DNA from: Cohnella rhizosphaerae | GTDB lineage: Bacteria; Bacillota; Bacilli; Paenibacillales; Paenibacillaceae | DNA: 64,000 bases | Assembly (NCBI RefSeq): GCF_029525575.1 | Contig: NZ_JAPDIA010000003.1 | Location: 2,472,214-2,536,213, forward strand | Direction: 5' to 3' | In this document: positions 53,485 through 61,586 of the stretch, one piece after another | How positions within the stretch are numbered: position 1 is the stretch's first letter | Layout of the letters: each line of letters opens with the position of its first letter | The notes under the pieces: generated by a model | The model's database searches: none | Seen by the model: only the letters and a program-made list of their open reading frames with translations | Told to the model about the DNA's origin: nothing | Translations under genes and position numbers: made by a program

Positions 53485-53832
53485 ATGACGGTTAAATATC
53501 GAATCGAATGTTTCGAGTGCGACATCGTAGTCAGGCAAAAAGACGAGGCCCATACACTTAGCATTCAATCCCGCAAAACGCCACTTGGCAACGGCAACCG
53601 GTTAGCCGAATATGCATCCGAGCAAGAGGCCGTACACGCGGCGGATCAACTCTGCCAGTCGTACACCATTGCGAGGGAATTCGGCTACCATCTCTCCGGT
53701 GGGGAGTTCGTCAGAGACGGCGTACCTTCCATCGACGTCGTAACGCTGCTCAGACAGGAACTCGACGCATCCGATCTGAAGTCGCTTCTCAATCGCGAAG
53801 CCATCAAGCACGGCATTCAGCAGACAGGGTGA
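53485..53832 (+). CDS. Hypothetical protein
   Basis: 115 residues, MTVKYRIECFECDIVVRQKD and onward. The N-terminal half is beta-rich with two cysteines in a C-x-x-C pair; the C-terminal half is helical (LLRQELDASDLKSLLN). No family recognised. ATG 53485 lies nine bases from GAAGGCGG; a GTG at 53476 is possible. It follows sigB by 95 bases and is followed by a terminator. Confidence 0.6.
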   Translation: MTVKYRIECFECDIVVRQKDEAHTLSIQSRKTPLGNGNRLAEYASEQEAVHAADQLCQSYTIAREFGYHLSGGEFVRDGVPSIDVVTLLRQELDASDLKSLLNREAIKHGIQQTG

Positions 53833-53851
53833 AACCGGTTGCAGCATAAAT

Positions 53852-53878
53852 GAGGGCCTCTTCGGAGGCTCTTTTTTT
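53852..53878 (+). terminator. Intrinsic terminator
   Basis: GAGGGCCTC-TTC-GGAGGCTC followed by TTTTTTT. Confidence 0.7.
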
Positions 53879-53994
53879 CAACGATTCAGCGTATAAGTAA
53901 ATGCAAATTTTCAATGTAGGAATCGCGGATAGATTGAAAACCTGCATTTATACATGCATTTTCTGCCGATTTGCGCCAGTTCATGAAATACATG

Positions 53995-54128
53995 CAATTA
54001 TGCAGGTATTTCCAAAGCAAAAGCCGGAAATCCGGCTGATGAAGGAAAATAACTGCGCTTATCAATTATGCAGGTATTTCCAAAGCAAAAGCCGGAAATC
54101 CGGCTGATGAAGGAAAATAACTGCGCTT
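53995..54128. repeat. Perfect 66-bp direct duplication
   Basis: 53995-54060 and 54063-54128 are identical over 66 bases and separated by AT. Each copy contains GCCGGA-AA-TCCGGC, a small hairpin. The lack of any difference means it is recent or kept uniform. Confidence 0.95.
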
Positions 54129-54350
54129 TTGCATCTATCTTGTCCCAAACGGCAGACATGGAAGAAGATAGATGTATATTTGCAGGCATTGCGGTGCAGA
54201 AACGGCACGTGCGCAGAATACCCAACTGATGGTTTTCTATTTTTGCCTGTAACTGAGGCAAGCTGTCACCTATATGTTTGTGGCCAGGAAAACCGGCGTG
54301 GGAACAACAGTCACGCCATTGCGACCAATAGCGGCTACAACAGGAGGCGT

Positions 54351-54632
54351 TCACGCCTCCTCCTGAATCGGGTCGCTTACAAGGCCTTCCTCGCTCAGCT
54401 CGCTGCCGGTCTTCACGCGCTCCATGTCGCGGCCGAGACGCTTCAGATCGTCGAAGTCCTGAACCATCGAGCCGTTCATCGCCTCGTCGAGGGAGCGGGT
54501 CTCGATCGGGCCGGAGGGCTTGCTGTCTTCGTCGGATCGGTAATCGCCGTTCTCCCCGCTCGTCGCATGGGGCCTAACTTCGGCGCTTTCGGCGACGGAC
54601 TCGCGTACGTCAGACTGCTTGAATTCGTTCAT
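54351..54632 (-). CDS. Hypothetical acidic protein
   Basis: 93 residues: MNEFKQSDVRESVAESAEVR, then a charged, disordered stretch and RSLDEAMNGSMVQDFDDLKR. No membrane segment and no family recognised. ATG 54632 after AAGGGGCG; ATG 54653 is an alternative. It lies behind ytxH but after a terminator. A hairpin (GGAGGCG with CGCCTCC) overlaps the stop codon. Confidence 0.55.
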   Translation of the reverse strand: MNEFKQSDVRESVAESAEVRPHATSGENGDYRSDEDSKPSGPIETRSLDEAMNGSMVQDFDDLKRLGRDMERVKTGSELSEEGLVSDPIQEEA

Positions 54633-54679
54633 CTCGATTCGCCCCTTTTTCATGAATCGGCACAGAAATTGACACAGAC

Positions 54680-54716
54680 AAAAGCCAATCCCGAGCAAGC
54701 TCGGGGTTGGCTTTTG
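54680..54716 (-). terminator. Terminator of the ytxH gene
   Basis: AAAGCCAATCCCGAG pairs with CTCGGGGTTGGCTTT (one G-T pair), with T-run on the minus strand. Confidence 0.85.
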
Positions 54717-54724
54717 GAAGTTAT

Positions 54725-55036
54725 TCAGTTCGGCTTCGTGGATTCCTGAAGGGAACTCGTAATGTCGTCCTTGGCGGTATTCATGCCGTCCTTCGCGTTC
54801 GACAGTACCGATTTGGTCTGGCTGATCATATCCGAAGCGGATTGACCGACCTTGGATGCCAGCTCCTGCGTCTTGCTGCCGGCGGTGGAAGCCCATTCCT
54901 TGGATTTATCCATGGACTTGCTGTAGGCGTTCATCAGATCCTGGCGCGTCTCCTTGCCTGGCTTGGGAGCCAGAAGCAACGCTGCCGCTGCGCCAACCAC
55001 GCCGCCGATAACAACACCCTTTACCATTCCTGCCAT
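54725..55036 (-). CDS. ytxH: YtxH-domain general stress protein
   Basis: 103 residues. The N-terminal glycine-rich membrane helix (VKGVVIGGVVGAAAALLLAP) followed by KPGKETRQDL is the YtxH signature; a long helix with Ser, Lys and Ala follows. ATG 55036 after AAGGAGG. A possible sigma-B-type promoter lies 67 bases upstream. Function unknown; stress-induced in B. subtilis. Confidence 0.88.
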   Translation of the reverse strand: MAGMVKGVVIGGVVGAAAALLLAPKPGKETRQDLMNAYSKSMDKSKEWASTAGSKTQELASKVGQSASDMISQTKSVLSNAKDGMNTAKDDITSSLQESTKPN

Positions 55037-55102
55037 GTGAATTCCTCCTTGTAATGGCTATGCCATTTTGTTATAAGTGTTAACGTCCTGCTTGAGTTTT
55101 TT

Positions 55103-55128
55103 TTACCCTTGACGGTGGGCGCTGAATC
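55103..55128 (-). promoter_or_regulatory. Possible sigma-B-type promoter of ytxH
   Basis: Minus strand GATTCA, 14-bp spacer, GGGTAA. The -10 is perfect relative to the others here; the -35 matches GTTTAA at four of six positions. Confidence 0.5.
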
Positions 55129-55163
55129 AATGCGGACTTTCCGCAGGGCGTGCTTTCGACTAC

Positions 55164-55193
55164 AATAGGTAGCAATAGGTAGCAATAGGTAGC
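55164..55193. repeat. 10-bp tandem repeat, three copies, in the pmt leader
   Basis: AATAGGTAGC is repeated three times without change, beginning in a possible -10 (TACAAT) and ending 28 bases before the start codon. Confidence 0.85.
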
Positions 55194-55220
55194 AGACGAT
55201 CAAAGAGGGCGAGGACGTTC

Positions 55221-57014
55221 ATGGAATCACAAGAATACCGCGGCAGCCTGTCTTCGTACGGCTGGGGCCGCAGCGAATCGGAGCGGGACAGAAGGCCCTG
55301 GGGCCGGATCGATTTTATTTTGATCGGGATTCTGATGCTCGTCTCGGCCTGGCTGTCGCTCCACGATCTGGGCAACCGGCATGCGCCGCAGACGTTCTGG
55401 AGACCCGACGTATCGGGCGAGGGCTTCGTAGCCGACTTCGGGGAGCTGCGCCAGGTCGGCCGCATCAGCCTGTACGAGGGGCCGGGCGCCGCGGGCGAGA
55501 CGCAGATCGAATCGTCGGCCGACGGCGTGAACTGGTCGCCGTATCTGACGGTCGAACACAAGACGGGAAGGGTATTCACCTGGATGGCGGAGGACAAGCC
55601 CGTCAGCGCGCGGTACATGAAATTTACGGCCAAACGCACCGGTTACAGCCTTTACGAGGCCGGCTTTTTCGAGGCGGGTACGAAGGCGCGGATCGCCATC
55701 GCCGGCATCGAGCCCGCCGGCGCCAAGGGAGAGACCTCCGCGGGCGGCGGCGAGCAGGTATTCGACGAGCAGGACGAAGCGCCGTATCGGCCGGATTATC
55801 GGAACAGCATGTATTTCGACGAGATCTATCACGGCCGCACCGCCTACGAATTCATCCATGAGATCCAGCCTTACGAATGGACGCATCCGCCGCTCGGGAA
55901 GTGGCTGCTTACGTTCGGCATCCGCCTGTTCGACATGACGCCTTACGGCTGGAGGTTCATGGCGGCGGTGTGCGGCACGCTGATGGTGCCGGTTTTCTAC
56001 GCGGCGGCCAGGGCGATGTTCCGAAGCACGCGCTATGCGTTCATCGCGGCTTTGCTGCTCGTGCTGGAGGGCTTTCATCTCGTCCATTCGCGGATGGCCA
56101 ACGTCGACGTTTTCGGCGTGACCTTCACGATTCTGATGTACACGTTTATGTACAAGTACGGAGAGAAAAAATGGGAAAGCGGGGGCTTCGGACGAAGCTT
56201 CGGCTACCTGGCGCTTTCCGGCGTGTTTTTCGGATGCGCCGCCGCGGTCAAGTGGAACTACATGTACGGCGGCGCAGGCCTTGCCGTCCTGCTGTTCCTG
56301 GCGCTATACAGACGCTGGCGCGAGTCCCGCTGGGAATACGGCAGCGCCTACTTCAAGAAGCTGACGCTCACGCTGCTGTCGTGCTTGATCCTGTTCGTCG
56401 CGGTTCCGGCGGGAATCTACGCGGCTTCATACATTCCGTATGAAAAGGCGACCAAAGCCGACGACGGACTGAAGGATCTGCCGCGTTACCAGAAGGACAT
56501 TTACAACTATCATAAAGGCGTCAAGGAGAAGCACCCGTACTCGTCCAAGTGGTATACGTGGCCCGAAATGCTTCGACCGGTCTGGTACTACGGCGGCAAG
56601 GACCTGGCGAAAGGCGATGCGCAGAGCATCGCCGCCATCGGCAATCCGCTCGTCTGGTGGGGCGGCCTTGCGGCCATGCTGCTGTCCTGGTGGCTGGGCG
56701 CGCGCAACAGGGACAAGATTGTGCTGACGATCGCGGTCATGTATTTGTCGTTTTACGTCCCGTGGATGGTGTCGCCGCGCAGCATTACGTTCCTGTACCA
56801 TTACTTCCCGATGGTGCCGCTGCTGATCCTGTCCATCGTGTGGATGCTTCGCTGGCTGGAGCAGCGCTGGTACTACGGCAGGACGTTCACCGCGCTCGTC
56901 ATCGCCGGCGCCGCCGTCCTGTTCGTCTGGTTCTATCCGGTCCTGACCGGCATGACCATCAGCCGCGAGTGGATGAACTTCGGCATACGCTGGCTGCCGA
57001 GCTGGGGATTCTGA
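55221..57014 (+). CDS. Protein O-mannosyltransferase (GT39, PMT family)
   Basis: 597 residues. The first membrane helix (FILIGILMLVSAWLSLHDLG) is followed by an extracytoplasmic insert of about 130 residues that resembles a discoidin (F5/8 type C) domain (VGRISLYEGPG, SARYMKFTAKRTGYSLYEAG). The catalytic Asp-Glu pair is in MYFDEIYHGRTAYEF. About ten further helices follow, with YPVLTGMTIS near the end. It moves mannose from a polyprenyl phosphate to Ser/Thr of secreted proteins. The next gene probably makes that donor. No sign of frameshift. Confidence 0.88.
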   Translation: MESQEYRGSLSSYGWGRSESERDRRPWGRIDFILIGILMLVSAWLSLHDLGNRHAPQTFWRPDVSGEGFVADFGELRQVGRISLYEGPGAAGETQIESSADGVNWSPYLTVEHKTGRVFTWMAEDKPVSARYMKFTAKRTGYSLYEAGFFEAGTKARIAIAGIEPAGAKGETSAGGGEQVFDEQDEAPYRPDYRNSMYFDEIYHGRTAYEFIHEIQPYEWTHPPLGKWLLTFGIRLFDMTPYGWRFMAAVCGTLMVPVFYAAARAMFRSTRYAFIAALLLVLEGFHLVHSRMANVDVFGVTFTILMYTFMYKYGEKKWESGGFGRSFGYLALSGVFFGCAAAVKWNYMYGGAGLAVLLFLALYRRWRESRWEYGSAYFKKLTLTLLSCLILFVAVPAGIYAASYIPYEKATKADDGLKDLPRYQKDIYNYHKGVKEKHPYSSKWYTWPEMLRPVWYYGGKDLAKGDAQSIAAIGNPLVWWGGLAAMLLSWWLGARNRDKIVLTIAVMYLSFYVPWMVSPRSITFLYHYFPMVPLLILSIVWMLRWLEQRWYYGRTFTALVIAGAAVLFVWFYPVLTGMTISREWMNFGIRWLPSWGF

Positions 57015-57057
57015 TCGTATTCGTCCTGAAGTTCAGGCAAGTTGAGGAGGAAGCCGC

Positions 57058-58053
57058 ATGGCTGCTGTGGTGACGCTGTCCGTCGTCGTCCCGATGTATA
57101 ACGAGGAAGAGGTCATCGAGACCACTTATGCGAAATTGACCGAGGTGCTGGAGGCGACGGGAGAGAGCTACGAGCTCGTATTCGTCAACGACGGCAGCAG
57201 GGATCGAACGGCCGCCATCGTGCGGGGAATTTGCGGGCGGGACGCGAGAGTGAAGCTGCTCGACTTCGCGCGCAACTTCGGGCACCAGATCGCCGTGACC
57301 GCGGGCATGGACCACGCTTCCGGCAGAGCCGTCGTCCTGATCGACGCCGACCTTCAGGACCCGCCGGGCCTCATCCCGCAGATGCTGGCGTTATGGCGCG
57401 AAGGCTATGACGTCGTCTACGGCAAGCGTATCTCCCGCCAGGGAGAGACGTGGTTCAAGAAAACGACCGCCAAGTGGTTTTATCGCACGCTGGCGGCGCT
57501 GACTTCGGTCAACATCCCGGTCGATACCGGCGATTTCCGGCTGATGGACCGCAAAGTGTGCGACGCGCTGAGCGGGATGCGCGAGCGAAGCCGCTTCATC
57601 CGCGGCATGGTCGCCTGGGCGGGGTACCGCCAGATCGGTCTGGAGTATGCGCGCGAGGAGCGCTTCGCAGGCGAGACCAAGTACCCGCTGCGCAAAATGG
57701 TCCGGTTGTCGCTCGACGCGATCACCTCCTTTTCGACCAAGCCGCTCAAGCTGGCCGGCATTCTCGGCTTTTTGCTGTCGGCCGCAGGCTTTATCTACCT
57801 GATCGTCGTCATCTGTCAGCGCATTTTCACCGACACGACGACAGCGGGATGGACGTCGCTCATCGTGATCAGCCTGTTTTTCCACGGCATCACGCTGTCG
57901 CTGCTCGGCGTGCTGGGCGAGTATATCGGCCGTATTTACGAGGAGTCCAAGCGGCGCCCGCTCTACCTGGTGGCGGACAAGCTGAACTTCGAGGCAGCGC
58001 CGGATGACTCCCGCGATTCCCGGGAGCACGCACCTTACGCGCTGCGGAGATGA
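57058..58053 (+). CDS. Polyprenyl-phosphate glycosyltransferase (GT2, DPM1/GtrB-like)
   Basis: 331 residues. The GT2 domain has LSVVVPMYNEEEVI, FVNDGSRDRTAAIV, VLIDADLQDPPGLI (DXD-type) and VDTGDFRLMDRKV. Two membrane helices follow (LAGILGFLLSAAGFIYLIV, LIVISLFFHGITLSLLGV), as in GtrB-type enzymes. It loads a sugar, likely mannose given the neighbour, onto undecaprenyl phosphate. ATG after TTGAGGAGG, 43 bases after the PMT stop. Confidence 0.88.
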   Translation: MAAVVTLSVVVPMYNEEEVIETTYAKLTEVLEATGESYELVFVNDGSRDRTAAIVRGICGRDARVKLLDFARNFGHQIAVTAGMDHASGRAVVLIDADLQDPPGLIPQMLALWREGYDVVYGKRISRQGETWFKKTTAKWFYRTLAALTSVNIPVDTGDFRLMDRKVCDALSGMRERSRFIRGMVAWAGYRQIGLEYAREERFAGETKYPLRKMVRLSLDAITSFSTKPLKLAGILGFLLSAAGFIYLIVVICQRIFTDTTTAGWTSLIVISLFFHGITLSLLGVLGEYIGRIYEESKRRPLYLVADKLNFEAAPDDSRDSREHAPYALRR

Positions 58054-58072
58054 ATAGCGTCGCCGAATATCG

Positions 58073-58120
58073 AAAACGGGACATCGCGGAGCGTCGGCGC
58101 TCTGCAGTGTCCCGTTTTTT
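58073..58120. terminator. Bidirectional terminator
   Basis: AAAACGGGACA pairs with TGTCCCGTTTT, with a further inner stem; T-run after it. It separates the glycosyltransferase gene and the convergent LysR gene. Confidence 0.85.
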
Positions 58121-58128
58121 CGTATTTC

Positions 58129-59058
58129 TCACAGCGCTGCCGATATCTCGCCTTCGCCTTCGCCGCCTCGCCCGGCCGCTTCGCGAAGCAGCTCGATCAT
58201 ATGGCGAATCGCGGGATCGCGCCACTTTTTGCGGTGAATGACGATCTGCGTATAGAAGGTGATATCCGGGTGGGAAAAGGGAAGCCGAACGAGTCTGCCC
58301 TCCGCCAGCTCGCGAACGACCGCGATCCGAGGCAGCAGTCCGATGCCAAGACCGTAGGAAACGCACTGCTTGATCGCCTCGAGACTGCCGAATTCGTGAT
58401 GCACGTCGCAAGCGACGCCATGCTTGCCCAGCAGCTTCTCGAAGGCATTGCGGTACGTGCACGTGTGCTCGGTCGCGATATAGGATTGGCCGTTCAAATC
58501 GGCTGCGCAAATCTGGACGGCCTGCTGCAGCCGGTGTCCCGGGCTCGCCACGAGCACGAGCTCTTCCTCGCGCAGCTTGATCGCCTCGATATCCTCCTCC
58601 TGGATCGGCTGGTCGAGGACGACGCCCAGGTCGATCTCGCCTGCTTTGATCAGTTGCAGGATCTGGGTCTCCGTGATCGGATGCACCTGGAGATTGATCT
58701 CCGGATAAACTTGGCGGTACCGGTGAAAGACGGGAGGCAGGAAGTAAGAGAAAAGCGATTCGATCGTGCCGATGTCCAGATGTCCCTTGGCGGGCCTGGA
58801 GATCAGATGCTTGGAGCTCTCGTACAGCGCCAGGATCTGCTCGAACGTGTCGCGAAGCTGCTCGCCCGCGGAGGTGAGCCTCATGGATCGGCCGAACCGC
58901 TCGAACAGGACCACGCCGTATTCCTGCTCCAGCTTCTGTATGTGCGTCGTGACGCTGGACTGGACGTAGCCCAGGTTCTCGGCGGCTTTGGTGAAGCTGT
59001 GGCAGCGCGCTACTTCGATAAAAGAACGAATATAAATAAAGTCCACCTTTGCCACCAC
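58129..59058 (-). CDS. LysR family transcriptional regulator
   Basis: 309 residues. The winged HTH is SFIEVARCHSFTKAAENLGY then VQSSVTTHIQKLEQEYGVVL. The effector domain follows (LDIGTIESLFSYFLPPVFHR). Start GTG/ATG near 59058 matches the family N-terminus. Intact. The target is unknown; the gene upstream on the same strand encodes a 55-residue peptide, and no divergent partner is obvious. Confidence 0.9.
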   Translation of the reverse strand: MVAKVDFIYIRSFIEVARCHSFTKAAENLGYVQSSVTTHIQKLEQEYGVVLFERFGRSMRLTSAGEQLRDTFEQILALYESSKHLISRPAKGHLDIGTIESLFSYFLPPVFHRYRQVYPEINLQVHPITETQILQLIKAGEIDLGVVLDQPIQEEDIEAIKLREEELVLVASPGHRLQQAVQICAADLNGQSYIATEHTCTYRNAFEKLLGKHGVACDVHHEFGSLEAIKQCVSYGLGIGLLPRIAVVRELAEGRLVRLPFSHPDITFYTQIVIHRKKWRDPAIRHMIELLREAAGRGGEGEGEISAAL

Positions 59059-59074
59059 CTGTCTGAAGGACGGA

Positions 59075-59242
59075 TCAGTGACCGCGCAGCCAGCCGAGCA
59101 GCATCAACGCCAGCCAGGAGGCCGGCAGCTCCGCATGCGGGCGCTTCGTCTCCCGAACATGCCGTTCGAGGTCCCAGCGCCGCTCGCTGACTTTGATCTC
59201 GTTCTCCCATATTTTATAAGCCGTCCGGTCCTGGATCAACAT
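59075..59242 (-). CDS. 55-residue hypothetical protein
   Basis: MLIQDRTAYKIWENEIKVSE then a basic stretch (RRWDLERHVRETKRPHAELP) and a hydrophobic end (ASWLALMLLGWLRGH). ATG 59242 after GAGGGGGGCG. The end could be a membrane-touching helix. No family recognised. It ends 16 bases before the LysR start, so they may share a transcript. Confidence 0.5.
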   Translation of the reverse strand: MLIQDRTAYKIWENEIKVSERRWDLERHVRETKRPHAELPASWLALMLLGWLRGH

Positions 59243-59390
59243 CTAAATCGCCCCCCTCGGTCTTTGGTTGAGGAATATCTTAACACCGTCGCCGGACCGG
59301 GGGTTATCGAGCGATTTGCATGCCGATTATCGATAATATCGATGGAAACGCCATCATGCGAACGTTAGCGCGAGTCGGAGCGGTCGCGGA

Positions 59391-60250
59391 TCAGGAGCGC
59401 AAAGCGTCCGTCCTGTAGCCCGTCGGCGTCGTGCCGAACGCGCGCCTGAACTGCTTGGAGAAATACAAAGCGTCCGGAAAGCCGACCGAGGAGGCGACCT
59501 GCTCGACCGTCAACTCGGGCCGTTCCCGCAGCAGACGCTTGCCGCGGTCGATCCGGATGCGCGTCAAAAACGCGATCGGCGTCACGCCTGCGTGGCGCTT
59601 GAACAAGCGGGACAGATAGGCGCGGTTGTAGCCGAGCGTCTCCGCCATCGCCTCGATCGATACCGGCTCGGCATATTGCGTGGAGAGGTAGCCGATCACC
59701 TGGCGGACGAGCTCCTCGCCGTGCGTATCGGCCATGGGCGGCTGCTCCGCGCGCTCCGCGCCGGTCATCATGAAGGAGGCGAGCAGCAGATGAAGCAAGC
59801 CCGCGGCTTCAAGCGAGGCAGAGGGACGCCGCGCGCGGAACGCCTCGTAAATCTGACGGCATCGCTCGTCGGGCGACCCGTCGTCGCCGGTGTAGGCGAT
59901 AGAGCGGTCGGCGTCCAGGCCCGCTTCGGCAAGCAACGACGCCGCCCCGTCGCCGGCGAAGGCGACCCAGCGGTACCGCCAGGGATCGTCGGAGTCCGAT
60001 TCATAGCTGAACAGGCGCTTGGGACGGATCAGGAACGTATGGCCGGGCCCGAGCGCGTGAACGCGTCCCTCGGTCTCGAAGACGCCGTGCCCGGAGACCA
60101 CATGGTGCAGCAAGTAGTAATCGACGACCTTCGGTCCGACGCGGTGCGCCGGACGGGTCTGGCTCTCCCCCCGCGAACAGCGCGGCAAGCCCTTGCTGGA
60201 GCGCGCGCGCGGGATTGGAGGCGACGCGGTAATCGGGGGGCTCGGTTCAT
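59391..60250 (-). CDS. AraC family regulator, probable gal regulator (two +1 frameshifts)
   Basis: About 285 residues when repaired. The N-terminal cupin-like sensor has KVVDYYLLHHVVSGHGVFET; the C-terminal double HTH has VSIEAMAETLGYNRAYLSRL and VEQVASSVGFPDALYFSKQF. As written, the N-terminus is out of frame. Removing one base from G6 60235-60240 and one from C6 60167-60172 gives MNRAPDYRVASNPARALQQG from ATG 60250, after AAGGAG, and joins the rest. Divergent from galK, so it probably controls the gal operon. Confidence 0.82.
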
Positions 60251-60335
60251 CTGAATTCGACTCCTTATGGGGCTTCTCTTCGCGATTGTACCGCACGAAG
60301 TCACATTTCTCCATAGAGACCGCATTTCAAGCCAT

Positions 60336-60364
60336 TTCCCGTTCTCGCGTTCCGGCGTTATACT
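60336..60364 (+). promoter_or_regulatory. Promoter of galK-galE-galT
   Basis: -35 TTCCCG, 17-bp spacer, -10 TATACT. The weak -35 fits a promoter that needs an activator such as the divergent AraC-type protein. Confidence 0.55.
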
Positions 60365-60403
60365 GGTAGTAAATCGCAGCCCTAATTCAGGAGGAAACCC
60401 ACC

Positions 60404-61585
60404 ATGCCTCATTATCCGACGCTTCGCGAGCAATTCATCACCCGCCTCGGCGAGGGCGAGTCCGACATCCGCGTCTTCGCCGCGCCGGGCCGCGTCAACC
60501 TGATCGGCGAGCATACCGATTACAACGGCGGCGCCGTCTTCCCGGCCGCGCTCACGTTCGGCACGACGCTGCTCATCCGTCCGCGCGCGGATCGTCAGCT
60601 GCACCTGGCGTCCACGAACTTCCCGCAGTCGCGGCTCGTCCCGGCGGACGGTCTCGTCTTCTCCGAGGACGACGACTGGACCAACTATCCGAAGGGCGTC
60701 GTCTGGGAGCTGGCGCAGCGGGGCATCTCGCTGTCGCGCGGCTACGACATTCTGTATCACGGCGAGATTCCGAACGGCGCGGGGCTGTCCTCGTCCGCTT
60801 CGATCGAGGTCGTCACCGCGTTCGCGCTGCTGACGCTCGAAGGCCGCAAGACCGACACGGTCGAGATCGCGCTCTGGTCGCAGCATGCGGAAAACGAGTT
60901 CGTCGGCGTCAAGTGCGGCATCATGGACCAATTCGCGGTCGCCAACGGGCGCAAGGACCATGCCATCCTGCTCGACTGCGACACCTTGAAGTACGAGCTC
61001 GTCCCGTTCGAGTCGGGCGATTACAAGCTCGTCATCGGCAACACGAACAAACGGCGCGGGCTCGTGGATTCCGCGTACAACGAGCGGCGCGCCCAGTGCG
61101 AGGCGGCGGTAGGCGACTTGCGGGCAGCTTTTCCGGAGCTGACGCTGCTCGGGCAGCTGACGCTTGCCCAGTTCAACGACAACGCGCATCTGATCGCCGA
61201 CGAGATCGTCCGCAAGCGCGCGCGCCACGTCGTCGAAGAGATCGACCGCGTCGGCCGCTCCGTAGAGGTGCTGCGCCAGGGCGATCTGGCCGCCTTCGGA
61301 CAGCTGATGAACGCGTCGCACGATTCGCTGCGCGACCTGTACGAGGTGACGGGCGCGGAGCTCGACGCGATGGTGGCCGCGGCCCGCGAGGTGCCGGGCG
61401 TACTCGGCTCCCGCATGACGGGCGCGGGCTTCGGCGGATGCACGATCTCGCTCGTGCACAAGGATAGCACGGAGCGCTTTATCGCCGAGGTGGGCGACAA
61501 GTATAAGGCGGAGACGGGATTGACGGCGGATTTTTACGTATGCGACATCGGCGACGGCGTCCACGAGATCAAGGAGGCGAACTGA
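60404..61585 (+). CDS. galK: Galactokinase
   Basis: 393 residues, GHMP kinase. The galactose signature is PGRVNLIGEHTDYNGGAV, the ATP loop is PNGAGLSSSASIEV, and GGCTISLV is the third motif in TGAGFGGCTISLV. It phosphorylates galactose at C1, the first step of the Leloir pathway. ATG after CAGGAGG. galE begins one base after the stop. Confidence 0.96.
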   Translation: MPHYPTLREQFITRLGEGESDIRVFAAPGRVNLIGEHTDYNGGAVFPAALTFGTTLLIRPRADRQLHLASTNFPQSRLVPADGLVFSEDDDWTNYPKGVVWELAQRGISLSRGYDILYHGEIPNGAGLSSSASIEVVTAFALLTLEGRKTDTVEIALWSQHAENEFVGVKCGIMDQFAVANGRKDHAILLDCDTLKYELVPFESGDYKLVIGNTNKRRGLVDSAYNERRAQCEAAVGDLRAAFPELTLLGQLTLAQFNDNAHLIADEIVRKRARHVVEEIDRVGRSVEVLRQGDLAAFGQLMNASHDSLRDLYEVTGAELDAMVAAAREVPGVLGSRMTGAGFGGCTISLVHKDSTERFIAEVGDKYKAETGLTADFYVCDIGDGVHEIKEAN

Positions 61586-61586
61586 T

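Larger units (their letters stand above)
53833..54350. other. Intergenic region with degenerate ATGCA-type repeats
   Basis: No gene supported. Besides the 66-bp duplication, short motifs around TGCA recur (ATGCAAATTTT near 53900, CTGCATTTATAC near 53942, ATGCATTTTCTG near 53954, TTTGCAGGCAT near 54179), suggesting an older decayed repeat. Confidence 0.5.

Noticed and set aside
60251..60314. N-terminal extension of the AraC-type protein to position 60314
   Set aside because: That frame only connects because of two extra bases; after repair, the start is ATG 60250 with AAGGAG upstream.
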